Shown here in pieces: positions 51,201 through 59,330 of a stretch of 64,000 nt of DNA. Both the position numbers and the translations under genes were made by a program. Every line of letters begins with the position of its first letter. The stretch's first letter is position 1. The DNA lies in NCBI RefSeq assembly GCF_026127265.1, contig NZ_WWFG01000002.1:2976001-3040000 (forward strand), read 5' to 3'. The notes under the pieces were generated by a model. The model was given only the letters and a program-made list of their open reading frames with translations, did no database searches and was not told the origin of the DNA. This DNA comes from Nostoc sp. KVJ3. Lineage in GTDB: Bacteria; Cyanobacteriota; Cyanobacteriia; Cyanobacteriales; Nostocaceae.

Positions 51201-52727
51201 ATGAAATTGGCTTACTGGATGTATGCAGGCCCAGCCCACATTGGCACTCTGCGAATCGCTAGTTCTTTTAAAAATGTCCATGCGATCATGCACGCCCCCA
51301 TTGGCGATGACTACTTTAACGTCATGCGCTCCATGCTATCGCGGGAGAGGGATTTCACTCCAGTGACAACCAGTGTTGTCGATCGCAACGTTTTGGCGCG
51401 TGGTTCCCAAGAGAAGGTGGTTGATAACATCGTCCGCAAGGATGCCGAGGAACACCCCGATCTGATTGTGTTAACTCCCACTTGCACCTCCAGCATTTTG
51501 CAAGAGGATTTGCACAACTTTGTGGAACGGGCGCAACTGGAAGCCAAAGGAGACGTAATGCTGGCGGATGTGAACCACTACCGCTACAACGAACTCCAAG
51601 CCGCCGATCGCACTTTGGATCAAATTGTCCAATATTATATTGAAAAAGCCCGGAAGCGGGGCGAATTGGCAGAGGGTAAAACTGAGAAACCCTCGGTTAA
51701 CATTATCGGTACTACTACCCTTGGTTTCCACAATAATCACGACTGCACCGAACTGAAAAGGCTGATGGCTGACTTGGGAATTGAGGTAAATACCTTAATT
51801 CCTGAAGGCGCTTCGGTGAATGACTTGAAGAAGATGCCGAAAGCTTGGTTTAACCTCGTACCTTACCGCGAACTCGGTTTAACTACCGCTCGTTACCTAG
51901 AAGAACAATTTGGCACACCTTATATAGACATTACTCCGATGGGTGTAGTGGAAACTGCCCGTTGTATTCGCAAGATTCAACAGGTAATTAACGCTCAAGG
52001 TGCAGAAGTTGACTACGAAAACTTCATTAATGAGCAAACCTTGCACGTATCTCAGGCTGCTTGGTTCTCCCGTTCCATTGACTGTCAAAACTTGACTGGC
52101 AAAAAAGCTGTCGTATTTGGTGACAATACCCACGCCGCAGCCATTACCAAGATTTTGGCGCGAGAAATGGGGATTCATGTTGTTTGGGCTGGAACCTATT
52201 GTAAATATGATGCAGACTGGTTCCGCGAACAGGTGAGCGAGTATTGCGATGAAGTGCTAATTTCCGAAGATCATGGTGCAATTGGAGATGCGATCGCTCG
52301 TGTCGAACCCTCTGCCATTTTCGGAACCCAAATGGAACGCCATGTTGGTAAACGCTTAGATATTCCCTGCGGCGTAATTGCAGCACCCATCCACGTCCAA
52401 AACTTCCCCATTGGTTACAAACCATTTATGGGTTACGAAGGCACGAATCAGATTACAGATTTGATCTACAATTCCTTCACTTTGGGAATGGAAGATCACC
52501 TATTAGAAATCTTTGGCGGTCATGATACTAAAGAAGTTATTACTAGGGGAATTTCTGCTGATTCTGATTTGAATTGGACAAAAGATGGTCAAGCAGAATT
52601 GAATAAGATTCCGGGATTTGTGCGTGGGAAAGTGAAGCGTAATACTGAGAAATTTGCCCGCGATCGCGGTTTCAAAGAAATCAACGCTGAGGTGTTGTAC
52701 GCCGCGAAGGAAGCTGTAGGGGCTTAG
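51201..52727 (+). CDS. chlB: light-independent protochlorophyllide reductase subunit B
   Basis: The ATG at 51201 is used because AAGGGAGAA precedes it and the protein then starts MKLAYWMYAGPAHIGTLRIASSF, the conserved ChlB N-terminus. The 508-residue protein belongs to the nitrogenase-like DPOR family. With ChlN it forms the catalytic NB complex that holds an Asp-ligated [4Fe-4S] cluster and reduces protochlorophyllide without light, using electrons from ChlL. LTPTCTSSILQEDL carries a cluster Cys. chlL and chlN, which are usually together, are not in this window. Confidence 0.97.
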   Translation: MKLAYWMYAGPAHIGTLRIASSFKNVHAIMHAPIGDDYFNVMRSMLSRERDFTPVTTSVVDRNVLARGSQEKVVDNIVRKDAEEHPDLIVLTPTCTSSILQEDLHNFVERAQLEAKGDVMLADVNHYRYNELQAADRTLDQIVQYYIEKARKRGELAEGKTEKPSVNIIGTTTLGFHNNHDCTELKRLMADLGIEVNTLIPEGASVNDLKKMPKAWFNLVPYRELGLTTARYLEEQFGTPYIDITPMGVVETARCIRKIQQVINAQGAEVDYENFINEQTLHVSQAAWFSRSIDCQNLTGKKAVVFGDNTHAAAITKILAREMGIHVVWAGTYCKYDADWFREQVSEYCDEVLISEDHGAIGDAIARVEPSAIFGTQMERHVGKRLDIPCGVIAAPIHVQNFPIGYKPFMGYEGTNQITDLIYNSFTLGMEDHLLEIFGGHDTKEVITRGISADSDLNWTKDGQAELNKIPGFVRGKVKRNTEKFARDRGFKEINAEVLYAAKEAVGA

Positions 52728-52870
52728 TTTAGCGGTTAATCAATAAAATTGAGGGGTGAGGAGTTATGTATACTCTTTACCCCCATTTTTTTGCTTTAGT
52801 GATAAAAATCAAATTATGAGACAATACGGTTCACTTAGGGCTAAAACTCTGGTTCCAAAATCAATTTTTT

Positions 52871-52902
52871 AACGAACCGTCGAGGCGCAGAGAACGCAGA
52901 GA
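52871..52902. repeat. uninterrupted copy of the AACGAACC dispersed repeat
   Basis: AACGAACCGTCGAGGCGCAG continuing AGAACGCAGAG. It provides the empty-site version of the repeats at 43912 and 49742 that carry inserts. Confidence 0.65.
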
Positions 52903-53021
52903 GAAGAAAGAGATGCTTAACTGAACTGTATTGACTTATATTGTGGGGTGGGCAGCGTTCGACTGAGCGCTCACGCCGAAGTCTTGCCTTCCCTGATTAT
53001 GCGACTTTAATGCCGATTAGC

Positions 53022-54971
53022 TTACGAGCCTTCGTTCGTTACTTGAACAGTGGATTGACTAGATTGGGCTAAATAGATACCCGCTAAAACTACGGCAAAA
53101 GTCGCCCAGTCAAACAAACCTACCTGTTCTGAAAAAATAAACCAAGCAAAAATCGAGGCTAGGACTGGTTCGAGCAGAAGTGTAACAGCGACGACACTTG
53201 AAGAAATTCTGCTGAGGCTATAAGCTAAAAGTCCTTGACCCAATACTTGGCAGAAGAGGGCTTGGAAAATGATGAAAAACCAACCCGTCCAGGAATAGGG
53301 AAAAAGCCGATCTTCGAGGAATGGTAAGACTGGTAGTAGAAGCATTGTTGTCACTCCACAGCGCCACAGCATGATTGTTGCGGTGCTAAATCGGGTTCTG
53401 AGCCGCTCTATTAGCAGCATGCAGGTAGCCATGAAAATCGCAGTTAGCAATGCTAATGTATCACCCAGTATTTGGTCGGTTGCAAATTGCACCTTATTGA
53501 TTTCAAATGCGATCGCTCCCCCCAAGGCTACAACCAGTCCAATCACAAATCTGTTATCGAAGCGCCGACCGAATAACAGATAACCAGCCAAAGCCACAAA
53601 TAAGGAGTTCAAATTAGATAGTAAAGCGACATTAGCAACACTAGTTTGACTCAACGACCAAGCCCACAAAAGCAGGTATGTCCCAGCAGCAGTTCCCATT
53701 GCTAACAATAGCAACACTTCTTGTCTGGTAAAAGGCTTTTTTTCTATAGGTTCATTATCATACTGTTGGCTGCGGAAAGTCTCAATTAAATTCCATAGTG
53801 CAAAGACAACTGTGGCGATCCAACTGCGATGAAATACTACAGCGTTTGCACCAATTTCTTGTTGACACAATTTGGTCAGAGATGGTGCTAAAGATATGGG
53901 AATTAGGGCAAACAATAATGATGCAGTTCCTAATAAAGCTGGTGTTTCGGAGAATTGTTGCTTTAGTAATGACAGTTTGCTCGTCATACTTTTAACGAAA
54001 GTGTTAACTATAGTTGTGACTGATTCCTGGAACGGGAAATTAACAACACCTTGGCTAGATACGGCTAAGTATAAACCCATTAAAACTACAGCAAAACCTA
54101 ACCAATTTGAGAAAGTTAATTTTTCCGAAAATATGATCAGAGCGAAAATGCCGCTAAATACTGGCTCTAAAAGATGCACCAATGAGACAACCACGGAGGA
54201 AAACTTGGCTAGGCTATAGGTCAAAAGCCCATGACCTAAAACTTGACAGATCAGCGCTAGAGAAATCACCCAAAGCCACCCACTAAGTGTAGAGGGAAAA
54301 AGCCGATCTTGAGTGAACAAAAGTATGGGGAAGATAACCAGGGTACTAATCGTACAGATCCACAACTGAATTGTGGCTGGAGAAAATTTGGTTCGTAATT
54401 TTTCTACGATCAGCAGGTATCCACTCAAGAAAATCGCCGAAACGATCGCAGCAAAGCCCCCTTGAACTTCGTCTGTGGCGATTTGCAGTTCCTCAAATTC
54501 AATCGCGATCGCTCCCCCAAGGGCGATAACCATCCCAATTAGGAATTGACTCTCAAAACTCTTACGAAATAATAGCCACACCCCTAAACTAGTAAATATG
54601 GGGGCGAGATTATGTAAAACACTAGAGATCGCAACGCTAGTTTGAGTCAGCGACCAAGCTAAAAAGACTAAAGTGCTAGCCCAAAAGATCCCCGCACTTC
54701 CTAACAACCCCAGATCCTGGCTGGTGTAAGATTGCTGTTCTATGGGTTTGTCTAAAGAAAGTCGCTGACGTATCGCCTTGTATCCATGCCAGAGTAAGAA
54801 GAACACACTAGCAAGCCACAAGCGATTAAATACGGTGGCATTGGGGCTAAGTTGAGTTTCGCTCAATTTCACGAAAATAGAGCCAAAAGATATAGCACCT
54901 ACACCTACAAATAACGCAGCCAGGGCTATCTTTCTTTGATTGGATACATTCATTAGGAAATTTAAATTCAA
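53022..54971 (-). CDS. fused double EamA (DMT superfamily) transporter
   Basis: The 649-residue protein consists of two complete 10-helix EamA exporters in one chain, joined near residue 315-350. Equivalent segments repeat in each half: GAISFGSIFVKLSETQLSPNATVFNRLWLASVFFLLW versus LIPISLAPSLTKLCQQEIGANAVVFHRSWIATVVFALW, and KLRTKFSPATIQLW versus RLRTRFSTATIMLW. Most EamA proteins are about 300 residues. The family exports metabolites such as amino acids. The fusion would replace a dimer by a single chain. The next gene upstream (mannosyltransferase) is 26 bases away in the same direction. Confidence 0.88.
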   Translation of the reverse strand: MNLNFLMNVSNQRKIALAALFVGVGAISFGSIFVKLSETQLSPNATVFNRLWLASVFFLLWHGYKAIRQRLSLDKPIEQQSYTSQDLGLLGSAGIFWASTLVFLAWSLTQTSVAISSVLHNLAPIFTSLGVWLLFRKSFESQFLIGMVIALGGAIAIEFEELQIATDEVQGGFAAIVSAIFLSGYLLIVEKLRTKFSPATIQLWICTISTLVIFPILLFTQDRLFPSTLSGWLWVISLALICQVLGHGLLTYSLAKFSSVVVSLVHLLEPVFSGIFALIIFSEKLTFSNWLGFAVVLMGLYLAVSSQGVVNFPFQESVTTIVNTFVKSMTSKLSLLKQQFSETPALLGTASLLFALIPISLAPSLTKLCQQEIGANAVVFHRSWIATVVFALWNLIETFRSQQYDNEPIEKKPFTRQEVLLLLAMGTAAGTYLLLWAWSLSQTSVANVALLSNLNSLFVALAGYLLFGRRFDNRFVIGLVVALGGAIAFEINKVQFATDQILGDTLALLTAIFMATCMLLIERLRTRFSTATIMLWRCGVTTMLLLPVLPFLEDRLFPYSWTGWFFIIFQALFCQVLGQGLLAYSLSRISSSVVAVTLLLEPVLASIFAWFIFSEQVGLFDWATFAVVLAGIYLAQSSQSTVQVTNEGS

Positions 54972-54997
54972 CTTCTCACCAATAAAGAATTAAACCT

Positions 54998-56305
54998 CTA
55001 ACCAACCCAATGCTCTTGGGCGAATCCTACAGCTATTTTGGCTAGTAGTGTCACAAAAGCGCCCAAGATTAAATACCCCTGATGAGGATGGCGAGATAAC
55101 AGCACACCAATGGCTATATTTAAAGGTACAATACCGTATGCAAGACGGCTCAGAGAGATGGTACCTCCAGAGGCTAGTAGTAAACCAATACCGCAAAAGC
55201 CATAAATAACTGTAACTGCGGTCAGTTGTGTGCGTAAGCACCACAACATATAGCCACCACCCAAGACCATAAACAAATTGAGCAAGTTATTGATCCACTG
55301 TTCACTCGCTAGAAGCAACAAAAATAAAATTAAAGCATAAAAGCCATAAAATAATTTTGCAAAATTAAAACCTTGACGGCAGCGCCATAAAAAATAGCTA
55401 CTGGCAAGAATCACGCTCAATAACAAGAGATACCAAGGGTCTTGAATGCCGCCAGAGGAGTTTTGAACCCAACCATATTGCCAGTTTTGCGTACCAACTA
55501 CAATTTGCATCAGCATATTTAACCAACCCTGCCAATCAAATCCTAGAGTTGGTCGCCATCCTCGTTGTGCTTCGATAAAAGCTAAAGGGTTGCCAAAATA
55601 AATCGCACAATAGAAACTGAATAGAAATATGCCAATGGCGGTAACAAAACCAGTGATATAGGCAATGGGTGGTCGGCGTTCTTTCCAGGCGGCGATCGCT
55701 AATGCTGGAATTAGTGCCATCCCTGTAGGACGTGTTGCTGTCGCCATCGCCCCCCAAAACCCAGTCCAGCCATACTGCTTTTGATCGAAAGCCCGCAAAG
55801 CTGATGTACTCAAAAACAAATACAGCCCCTCTGTGTAAATCACTCCCGTAAACATGGAAGATGGATATAAAGAAACTACTACAGTAGTCCAGTGCGCTGC
55901 ATTAATGCCATAATTATCTTTAACCCAAAAGTACAAACAGTAAAGTGCGGCAAAAAATGCCAGGTTGTTGACTAATATTCCTGCTAATTCAAACGGCAAG
56001 CCTAGTTTCATCAAAACCCAGATGCTTAAGGGAAATAGGGGAAAGAAGGCAAGATTATGTTGCTTGCCGTCATTCACAAATTCATATCCAGAAGTAGCGA
56101 TCGCTCGATAATGCATACTATCCCAAGCATCAAAAACCCCCCAGCCAAAATGCGGCAAAAATTCTTCTGCTGGCAATGGTAGTTTTGGCGCAACCAGAAA
56201 CATCGCCGTCCAAATGAATATTCGACTGGCAAGCCATAAGGCTGCGGGAAATAGGAAATCACTTTTCCATAAAACTTTTTTTATAACTATCTGAACTTTG
56301 ACCAT
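54998..56305 (-). CDS. PIG-V-like mannosyltransferase family membrane protein
   Basis: The 435-residue protein has many transmembrane segments and the motif FGWGVFDAWDSMHYRAIATSGYEF, typical of GPI mannosyltransferase-2 (PIG-V) relatives, where the D-x-W/M-H-Y segment faces the lumen. NLAFFPLFPL and TRPTGMAL also match. In bacteria such proteins are GT-C glycosyltransferases that use lipid-linked sugars at the outer face of the plasma membrane. The acceptor is unknown. It is upstream of, and likely co-transcribed with, the double EamA transporter. Confidence 0.82.
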   Translation of the reverse strand: MVKVQIVIKKVLWKSDFLFPAALWLASRIFIWTAMFLVAPKLPLPAEEFLPHFGWGVFDAWDSMHYRAIATSGYEFVNDGKQHNLAFFPLFPLSIWVLMKLGLPFELAGILVNNLAFFAALYCLYFWVKDNYGINAAHWTTVVVSLYPSSMFTGVIYTEGLYLFLSTSALRAFDQKQYGWTGFWGAMATATRPTGMALIPALAIAAWKERRPPIAYITGFVTAIGIFLFSFYCAIYFGNPLAFIEAQRGWRPTLGFDWQGWLNMLMQIVVGTQNWQYGWVQNSSGGIQDPWYLLLLSVILASSYFLWRCRQGFNFAKLFYGFYALILFLLLLASEQWINNLLNLFMVLGGGYMLWCLRTQLTAVTVIYGFCGIGLLLASGGTISLSRLAYGIVPLNIAIGVLLSRHPHQGYLILGAFVTLLAKIAVGFAQEHWVG

Positions 56306-56551
56306 AAGGTTAAATGCTTCAACAAACTCCTTTCTGCATTCTTTTACCTATGGCTGCAACACAGCAATTTATGAGTAATGTTTTGCATATTAAATCCTCC
56401 ACCCAAATAATTAACAAACTGGATAAATTAGCAAGTAATTGAAATTATTTCCTATTTGGTTACTTTTGACAATTCTCTCAGAATTTATCTTTAAAAGTAT
56501 AGTATTTATAAATATCAATTTTGTCTATCCTGAATCAAACGCGCAGAAACA

Positions 56552-56585
56552 AGATCCCCGACAACTTTTACGAAGTCGGGGATCT
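56552..56585. repeat. inverted repeat in the divergent region before dxr
   Basis: AGATCCCCGAC (56552-56562) is exactly complementary to 56575-56585. It lies in the 404-base AT-rich gap between the mannosyltransferase gene and dxr. Both promoters should be here, but no boxes stand out. Confidence 0.6.
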
Positions 56586-56709
56586 GCGGGTTGCAATTTA
56601 AATGCCGATTAGCTTAATTCCGCATCAGTGTATCGATTATAGTGATTCTTGTTATGAAAGAGTCCCCAGCAATTTATAGTGAGAGTTGTCTGTAAATCCT
56701 TAAGCAATT

Positions 56710-57906
56710 GTGAAAGCGATTACTCTTGTTGGTTCCACTGGTTCTATCGGTACTCAGACTTTAGATATTGTCACTCAGTACCCAGATCAGTTTCGGATTG
56801 TGGGATTGGCAGCTGGGAACAATGTAGAGATGTTGGCTGCTCAAATTCGGCAGTTTCGACCGAAAATAGCAGCAATTTGCTCAGAAGATAAATTACCAGC
56901 GCTCAAAGAAGCTATCATTGACCTCGATCCCCAACCGATTCTACTGGCAGGTGATGCCGGAGTGATAGAAGTCGCTCGCTACGGCGATGCTCAAACTGTT
57001 GTCACTGGGATCGTTGGTTGTGCTGGCTTGCTACCCACGATCGCAGCCATTGAAGCGGGTAAAGATATTGCCTTAGCGAACAAAGAAACCCTGATTGCTG
57101 GGGCCCCTGTGGTTCTACCCCTAGTCGAAAAACATGGTGTAAAATTACTCCCTGCCGATTCTGAACATTCCGCAATCTTTCAATGTCTCCAAGGTGTGCC
57201 AAAGGCAGGTTTGCGGAAAATTTTGCTCACTGCATCTGGTGGGGCTTTCCGAGACTGGGATGTAGAAAAGTTGGCAGATGTAACCGTTGCTGATGCCTTG
57301 AAGCATCCTAATTGGTCAATGGGGCGGAAAATCACAGTAGACTCTGCTACTTTGATGAATAAAGGACTGGAAGTAATTGAGGCTCACTATCTGTTTGGGT
57401 TGGATTATGACAATATCGAAATTGTCATCCATCCTCAAAGCATTATTCATTCGCTGATTGAACTGCAAGATACTTCAGTTTTAGCCCAACTCGGTTGGCC
57501 AGATATGCGCTTACCTTTACTGTATGCCCTATCTTGGCCCGATCGCATCTATACCAATTGGGAACGACTAGATTTAGTCAAAGCTGGAAATTTAACCTTC
57601 CGGGAACCAGATCACCAAAAGTATCCTTGTATGCAGTTAGCTTATGCTGTGGGTAAAGCTGGTGGTTCGATGCCAGCTGTGTTAAATGCCGCAAATGAGC
57701 AAGCTGTAGCTTTATTTTTAGATGAAAAAATTCGGTTTTTAGATATTCCCCGGTGTATAGAATTGGTGTGCGATCGCCATCAAAACGATCACCGTGTAAA
57801 TCCCTCTTTAGATGACATTTTAGCAGCAGATAAATGGGCAAGACAAGAAGTTTTAACCGCAACTGAAAAGTTAGAAACTCACTCGCAGATCATTTCTCTG
57901 CGATAA
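56710..57906 (+). CDS. dxr: 1-deoxy-D-xylulose 5-phosphate reductoisomerase
   Basis: The 398-residue protein starts at GTG 56710 and has the NADPH fold (LVGSTGSIGTQTLDIV), ANKETLI, the metal- and substrate-binding PADSEHSAIFQCL, LTASGGAF, and the flexible loop (HPNWSMGRKITVDSATLMNKGLEVIEA). It converts DXP to MEP, the first committed step of the non-mevalonate isoprenoid pathway that feeds carotenoids, chlorophyll phytol and quinones. All catalytic motifs are intact. It links metabolically to crtB and pds in this window. Confidence 0.97.
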   Translation: MKAITLVGSTGSIGTQTLDIVTQYPDQFRIVGLAAGNNVEMLAAQIRQFRPKIAAICSEDKLPALKEAIIDLDPQPILLAGDAGVIEVARYGDAQTVVTGIVGCAGLLPTIAAIEAGKDIALANKETLIAGAPVVLPLVEKHGVKLLPADSEHSAIFQCLQGVPKAGLRKILLTASGGAFRDWDVEKLADVTVADALKHPNWSMGRKITVDSATLMNKGLEVIEAHYLFGLDYDNIEIVIHPQSIIHSLIELQDTSVLAQLGWPDMRLPLLYALSWPDRIYTNWERLDLVKAGNLTFREPDHQKYPCMQLAYAVGKAGGSMPAVLNAANEQAVALFLDEKIRFLDIPRCIELVCDRHQNDHRVNPSLDDILAADKWARQEVLTATEKLETHSQIISLR

Positions 57907-57954
57907 AAACCTCCACTCATATATCCAAAAAGCAGATTTTCCAGTTTTTGACCT

Positions 57955-57986
57955 ATTCCCGTTTAGCCTGAAGGCTAAACGGGAAT
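57955..57986 (+). terminator. strong hairpin downstream of dxr
   Basis: ATTCCCGTTTAGCC (57955-57968), a 4-base loop TGAA, then the exact complement (57973-57986). No T-run follows. It is about 50 bases after the dxr stop codon and is probably its terminator. Confidence 0.65.
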
Positions 57987-58187
57987 TCTGCCAAATTGCC
58001 AAATCACTTGCCTCTTATCTAAATTATTGTGTCCTTTTCAGGTAATATGGCATTGGTATAGTTAAACAAAAAATCTTAGCTTTAGTATCTACATCCAAGT
58101 TAGGTCTAATAGCTTTACTTCAGATAAAAATTTACCCTTTCTGAACAAACACCCATCGGGCAAGGGCTATTGTTAAGGAATTTTATT

Positions 58188-58385
58188 ATGATTGCTACCT
58201 TGATTGTAGCTTGGATTGTCTTCATAATATTGTGGAAATTGTTGAAAGCAACTGTGAGTAATGCATTAACTCTTGCCGCAATCCTTATTTTATTAAACAT
58301 TGGTTTTGGCATTACCCCGCAAGATATTTGGCATCACATAATGCAGTTTACTCAAAGTTTATCAAATATCCAAAGCGGCAAGTAA
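58188..58385 (+). CDS. small single-helix membrane protein, hypothetical
   Basis: ATG 58188 is preceded by AAGGAATTTTATT. The 65-residue product starts MIATLIVAWIVFIILWKLLKA, one transmembrane helix, and a second hydrophobic stretch NALTLAAILILLNIGFGI follows. The tail is polar (QDIWHHIMQFTQSLSN). No family is recognised. It lies alone between dxr and a MITE. Confidence 0.6.
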   Translation: MIATLIVAWIVFIILWKLLKATVSNALTLAAILILLNIGFGITPQDIWHHIMQFTQSLSNIQSGK

Positions 58386-58421
58386 AAAATAAATTTAATT
58401 ACATTCATCACACAATTAATT

Positions 58422-58539
58422 AGTAGTCTGTCAAGCTAGTATCAAGGGTTTGTAGTAAGCACTTTAGTGCTTAGAAAATAAGGACTGAAGTCCTGACTAC
58501 GAACTTTCTTACCCATCAATTTAAACTTGACAGACTACT
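58422..58539. mobile_element. 118-bp MITE with perfect 14-bp terminal inverted repeats
   Basis: AGTAGTCTGTCAAG (58422-58435) and CTTGACAGACTACT (58526-58539) are exact inverted repeats. Inside are two small hairpins (AAGCACTTTAGTGCTT and AGGACTGAAGTCCT). It has no coding frame, so mobility would need a transposase elsewhere. Confidence 0.8.
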
Positions 58540-58713
58540 TGAGCAACTTGTTAAGGGTAGTTAAACTTCCGCCACAGTGTAAGTAAGTCGGTACAAATAA
58601 ACCTAACCATGTAACAGAATGTAAAAACCACAAAACCTTTGCAATTGCTACATTCCATTTCGTTACATTCGCAATAACATACATTGAAATTTTCACGCCG
58701 ACTTACTTGCTTA

Positions 58714-59214
58714 TCAATCATTATTTAATGCTGAAATCTTGGCTAATGCATCCTTAAAACTCGGCGGTAACTGACGCATAATCTTACCTCTTTCACGATC
58801 TAAAGCGACTAAAGTCACCTTGGCAGTAACGTACAATTGTTGTCCATCAGTTGAAACAATGGCATAATCCCAATTAATTCGGACACCAGTTACCTCAGCC
58901 ATGCGCGTTTTTACTACCACTGCCATACCTAATTGAATTGAACGGTGATAACGCAATGACAGTTCTACAACTGGTAAATCGCAACCTATCGCAACTAAAT
59001 CAGCAAATTCAATCCCTATAGATCGCAAGCATTCAATCCGCGCTTCTTCCATCCAAGCTAGATAAGAACCATGCCAGACAACACCAGAATAGTCAGTGTG
59101 GTGGGGTTGCACTCTCAGAGGATATTCAAACCAATTCCCAAATTCATGACTTGATGGATTATCAAGGGCCGTAGTAGGTGGTAATTCTGGTTTACTGGAT
59201 TTTTCTTGTGACAT
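58714..59214 (-). CDS. hotdog-fold acyl-CoA thioesterase
   Basis: I take the ATG at 59214 (MSQEKSSKPELPP). The frame is open to 59232. The 166-residue protein has a disordered N-terminus and a 4HBT domain: QPHHTDYSGVVWHGSYLAWMEEARIECLRSIGIEF, with the catalytic Asp in HTDYSGVV. It hydrolyses an acyl-CoA. In cyanobacteria one member of this family acts on 1,4-dihydroxy-2-naphthoyl-CoA for phylloquinone synthesis. That role is possible here but not proven, as the match to either subgroup cannot be tested by eye. Confidence 0.78.
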   Translation of the reverse strand: MSQEKSSKPELPPTTALDNPSSHEFGNWFEYPLRVQPHHTDYSGVVWHGSYLAWMEEARIECLRSIGIEFADLVAIGCDLPVVELSLRYHRSIQLGMAVVVKTRMAEVTGVRINWDYAIVSTDGQQLYVTAKVTLVALDRERGKIMRQLPPSFKDALAKISALNND

Positions 59215-59330
59215 TTTCACTTTTTTAAGCACCTATAAATTTTATAAATATGGGATAGCATAAAAATTAATTGCGTTCCATAACTTATTGATTTAATATT
59301 TACACTTCCGAGTATAGGGAGTGTTTTGTT

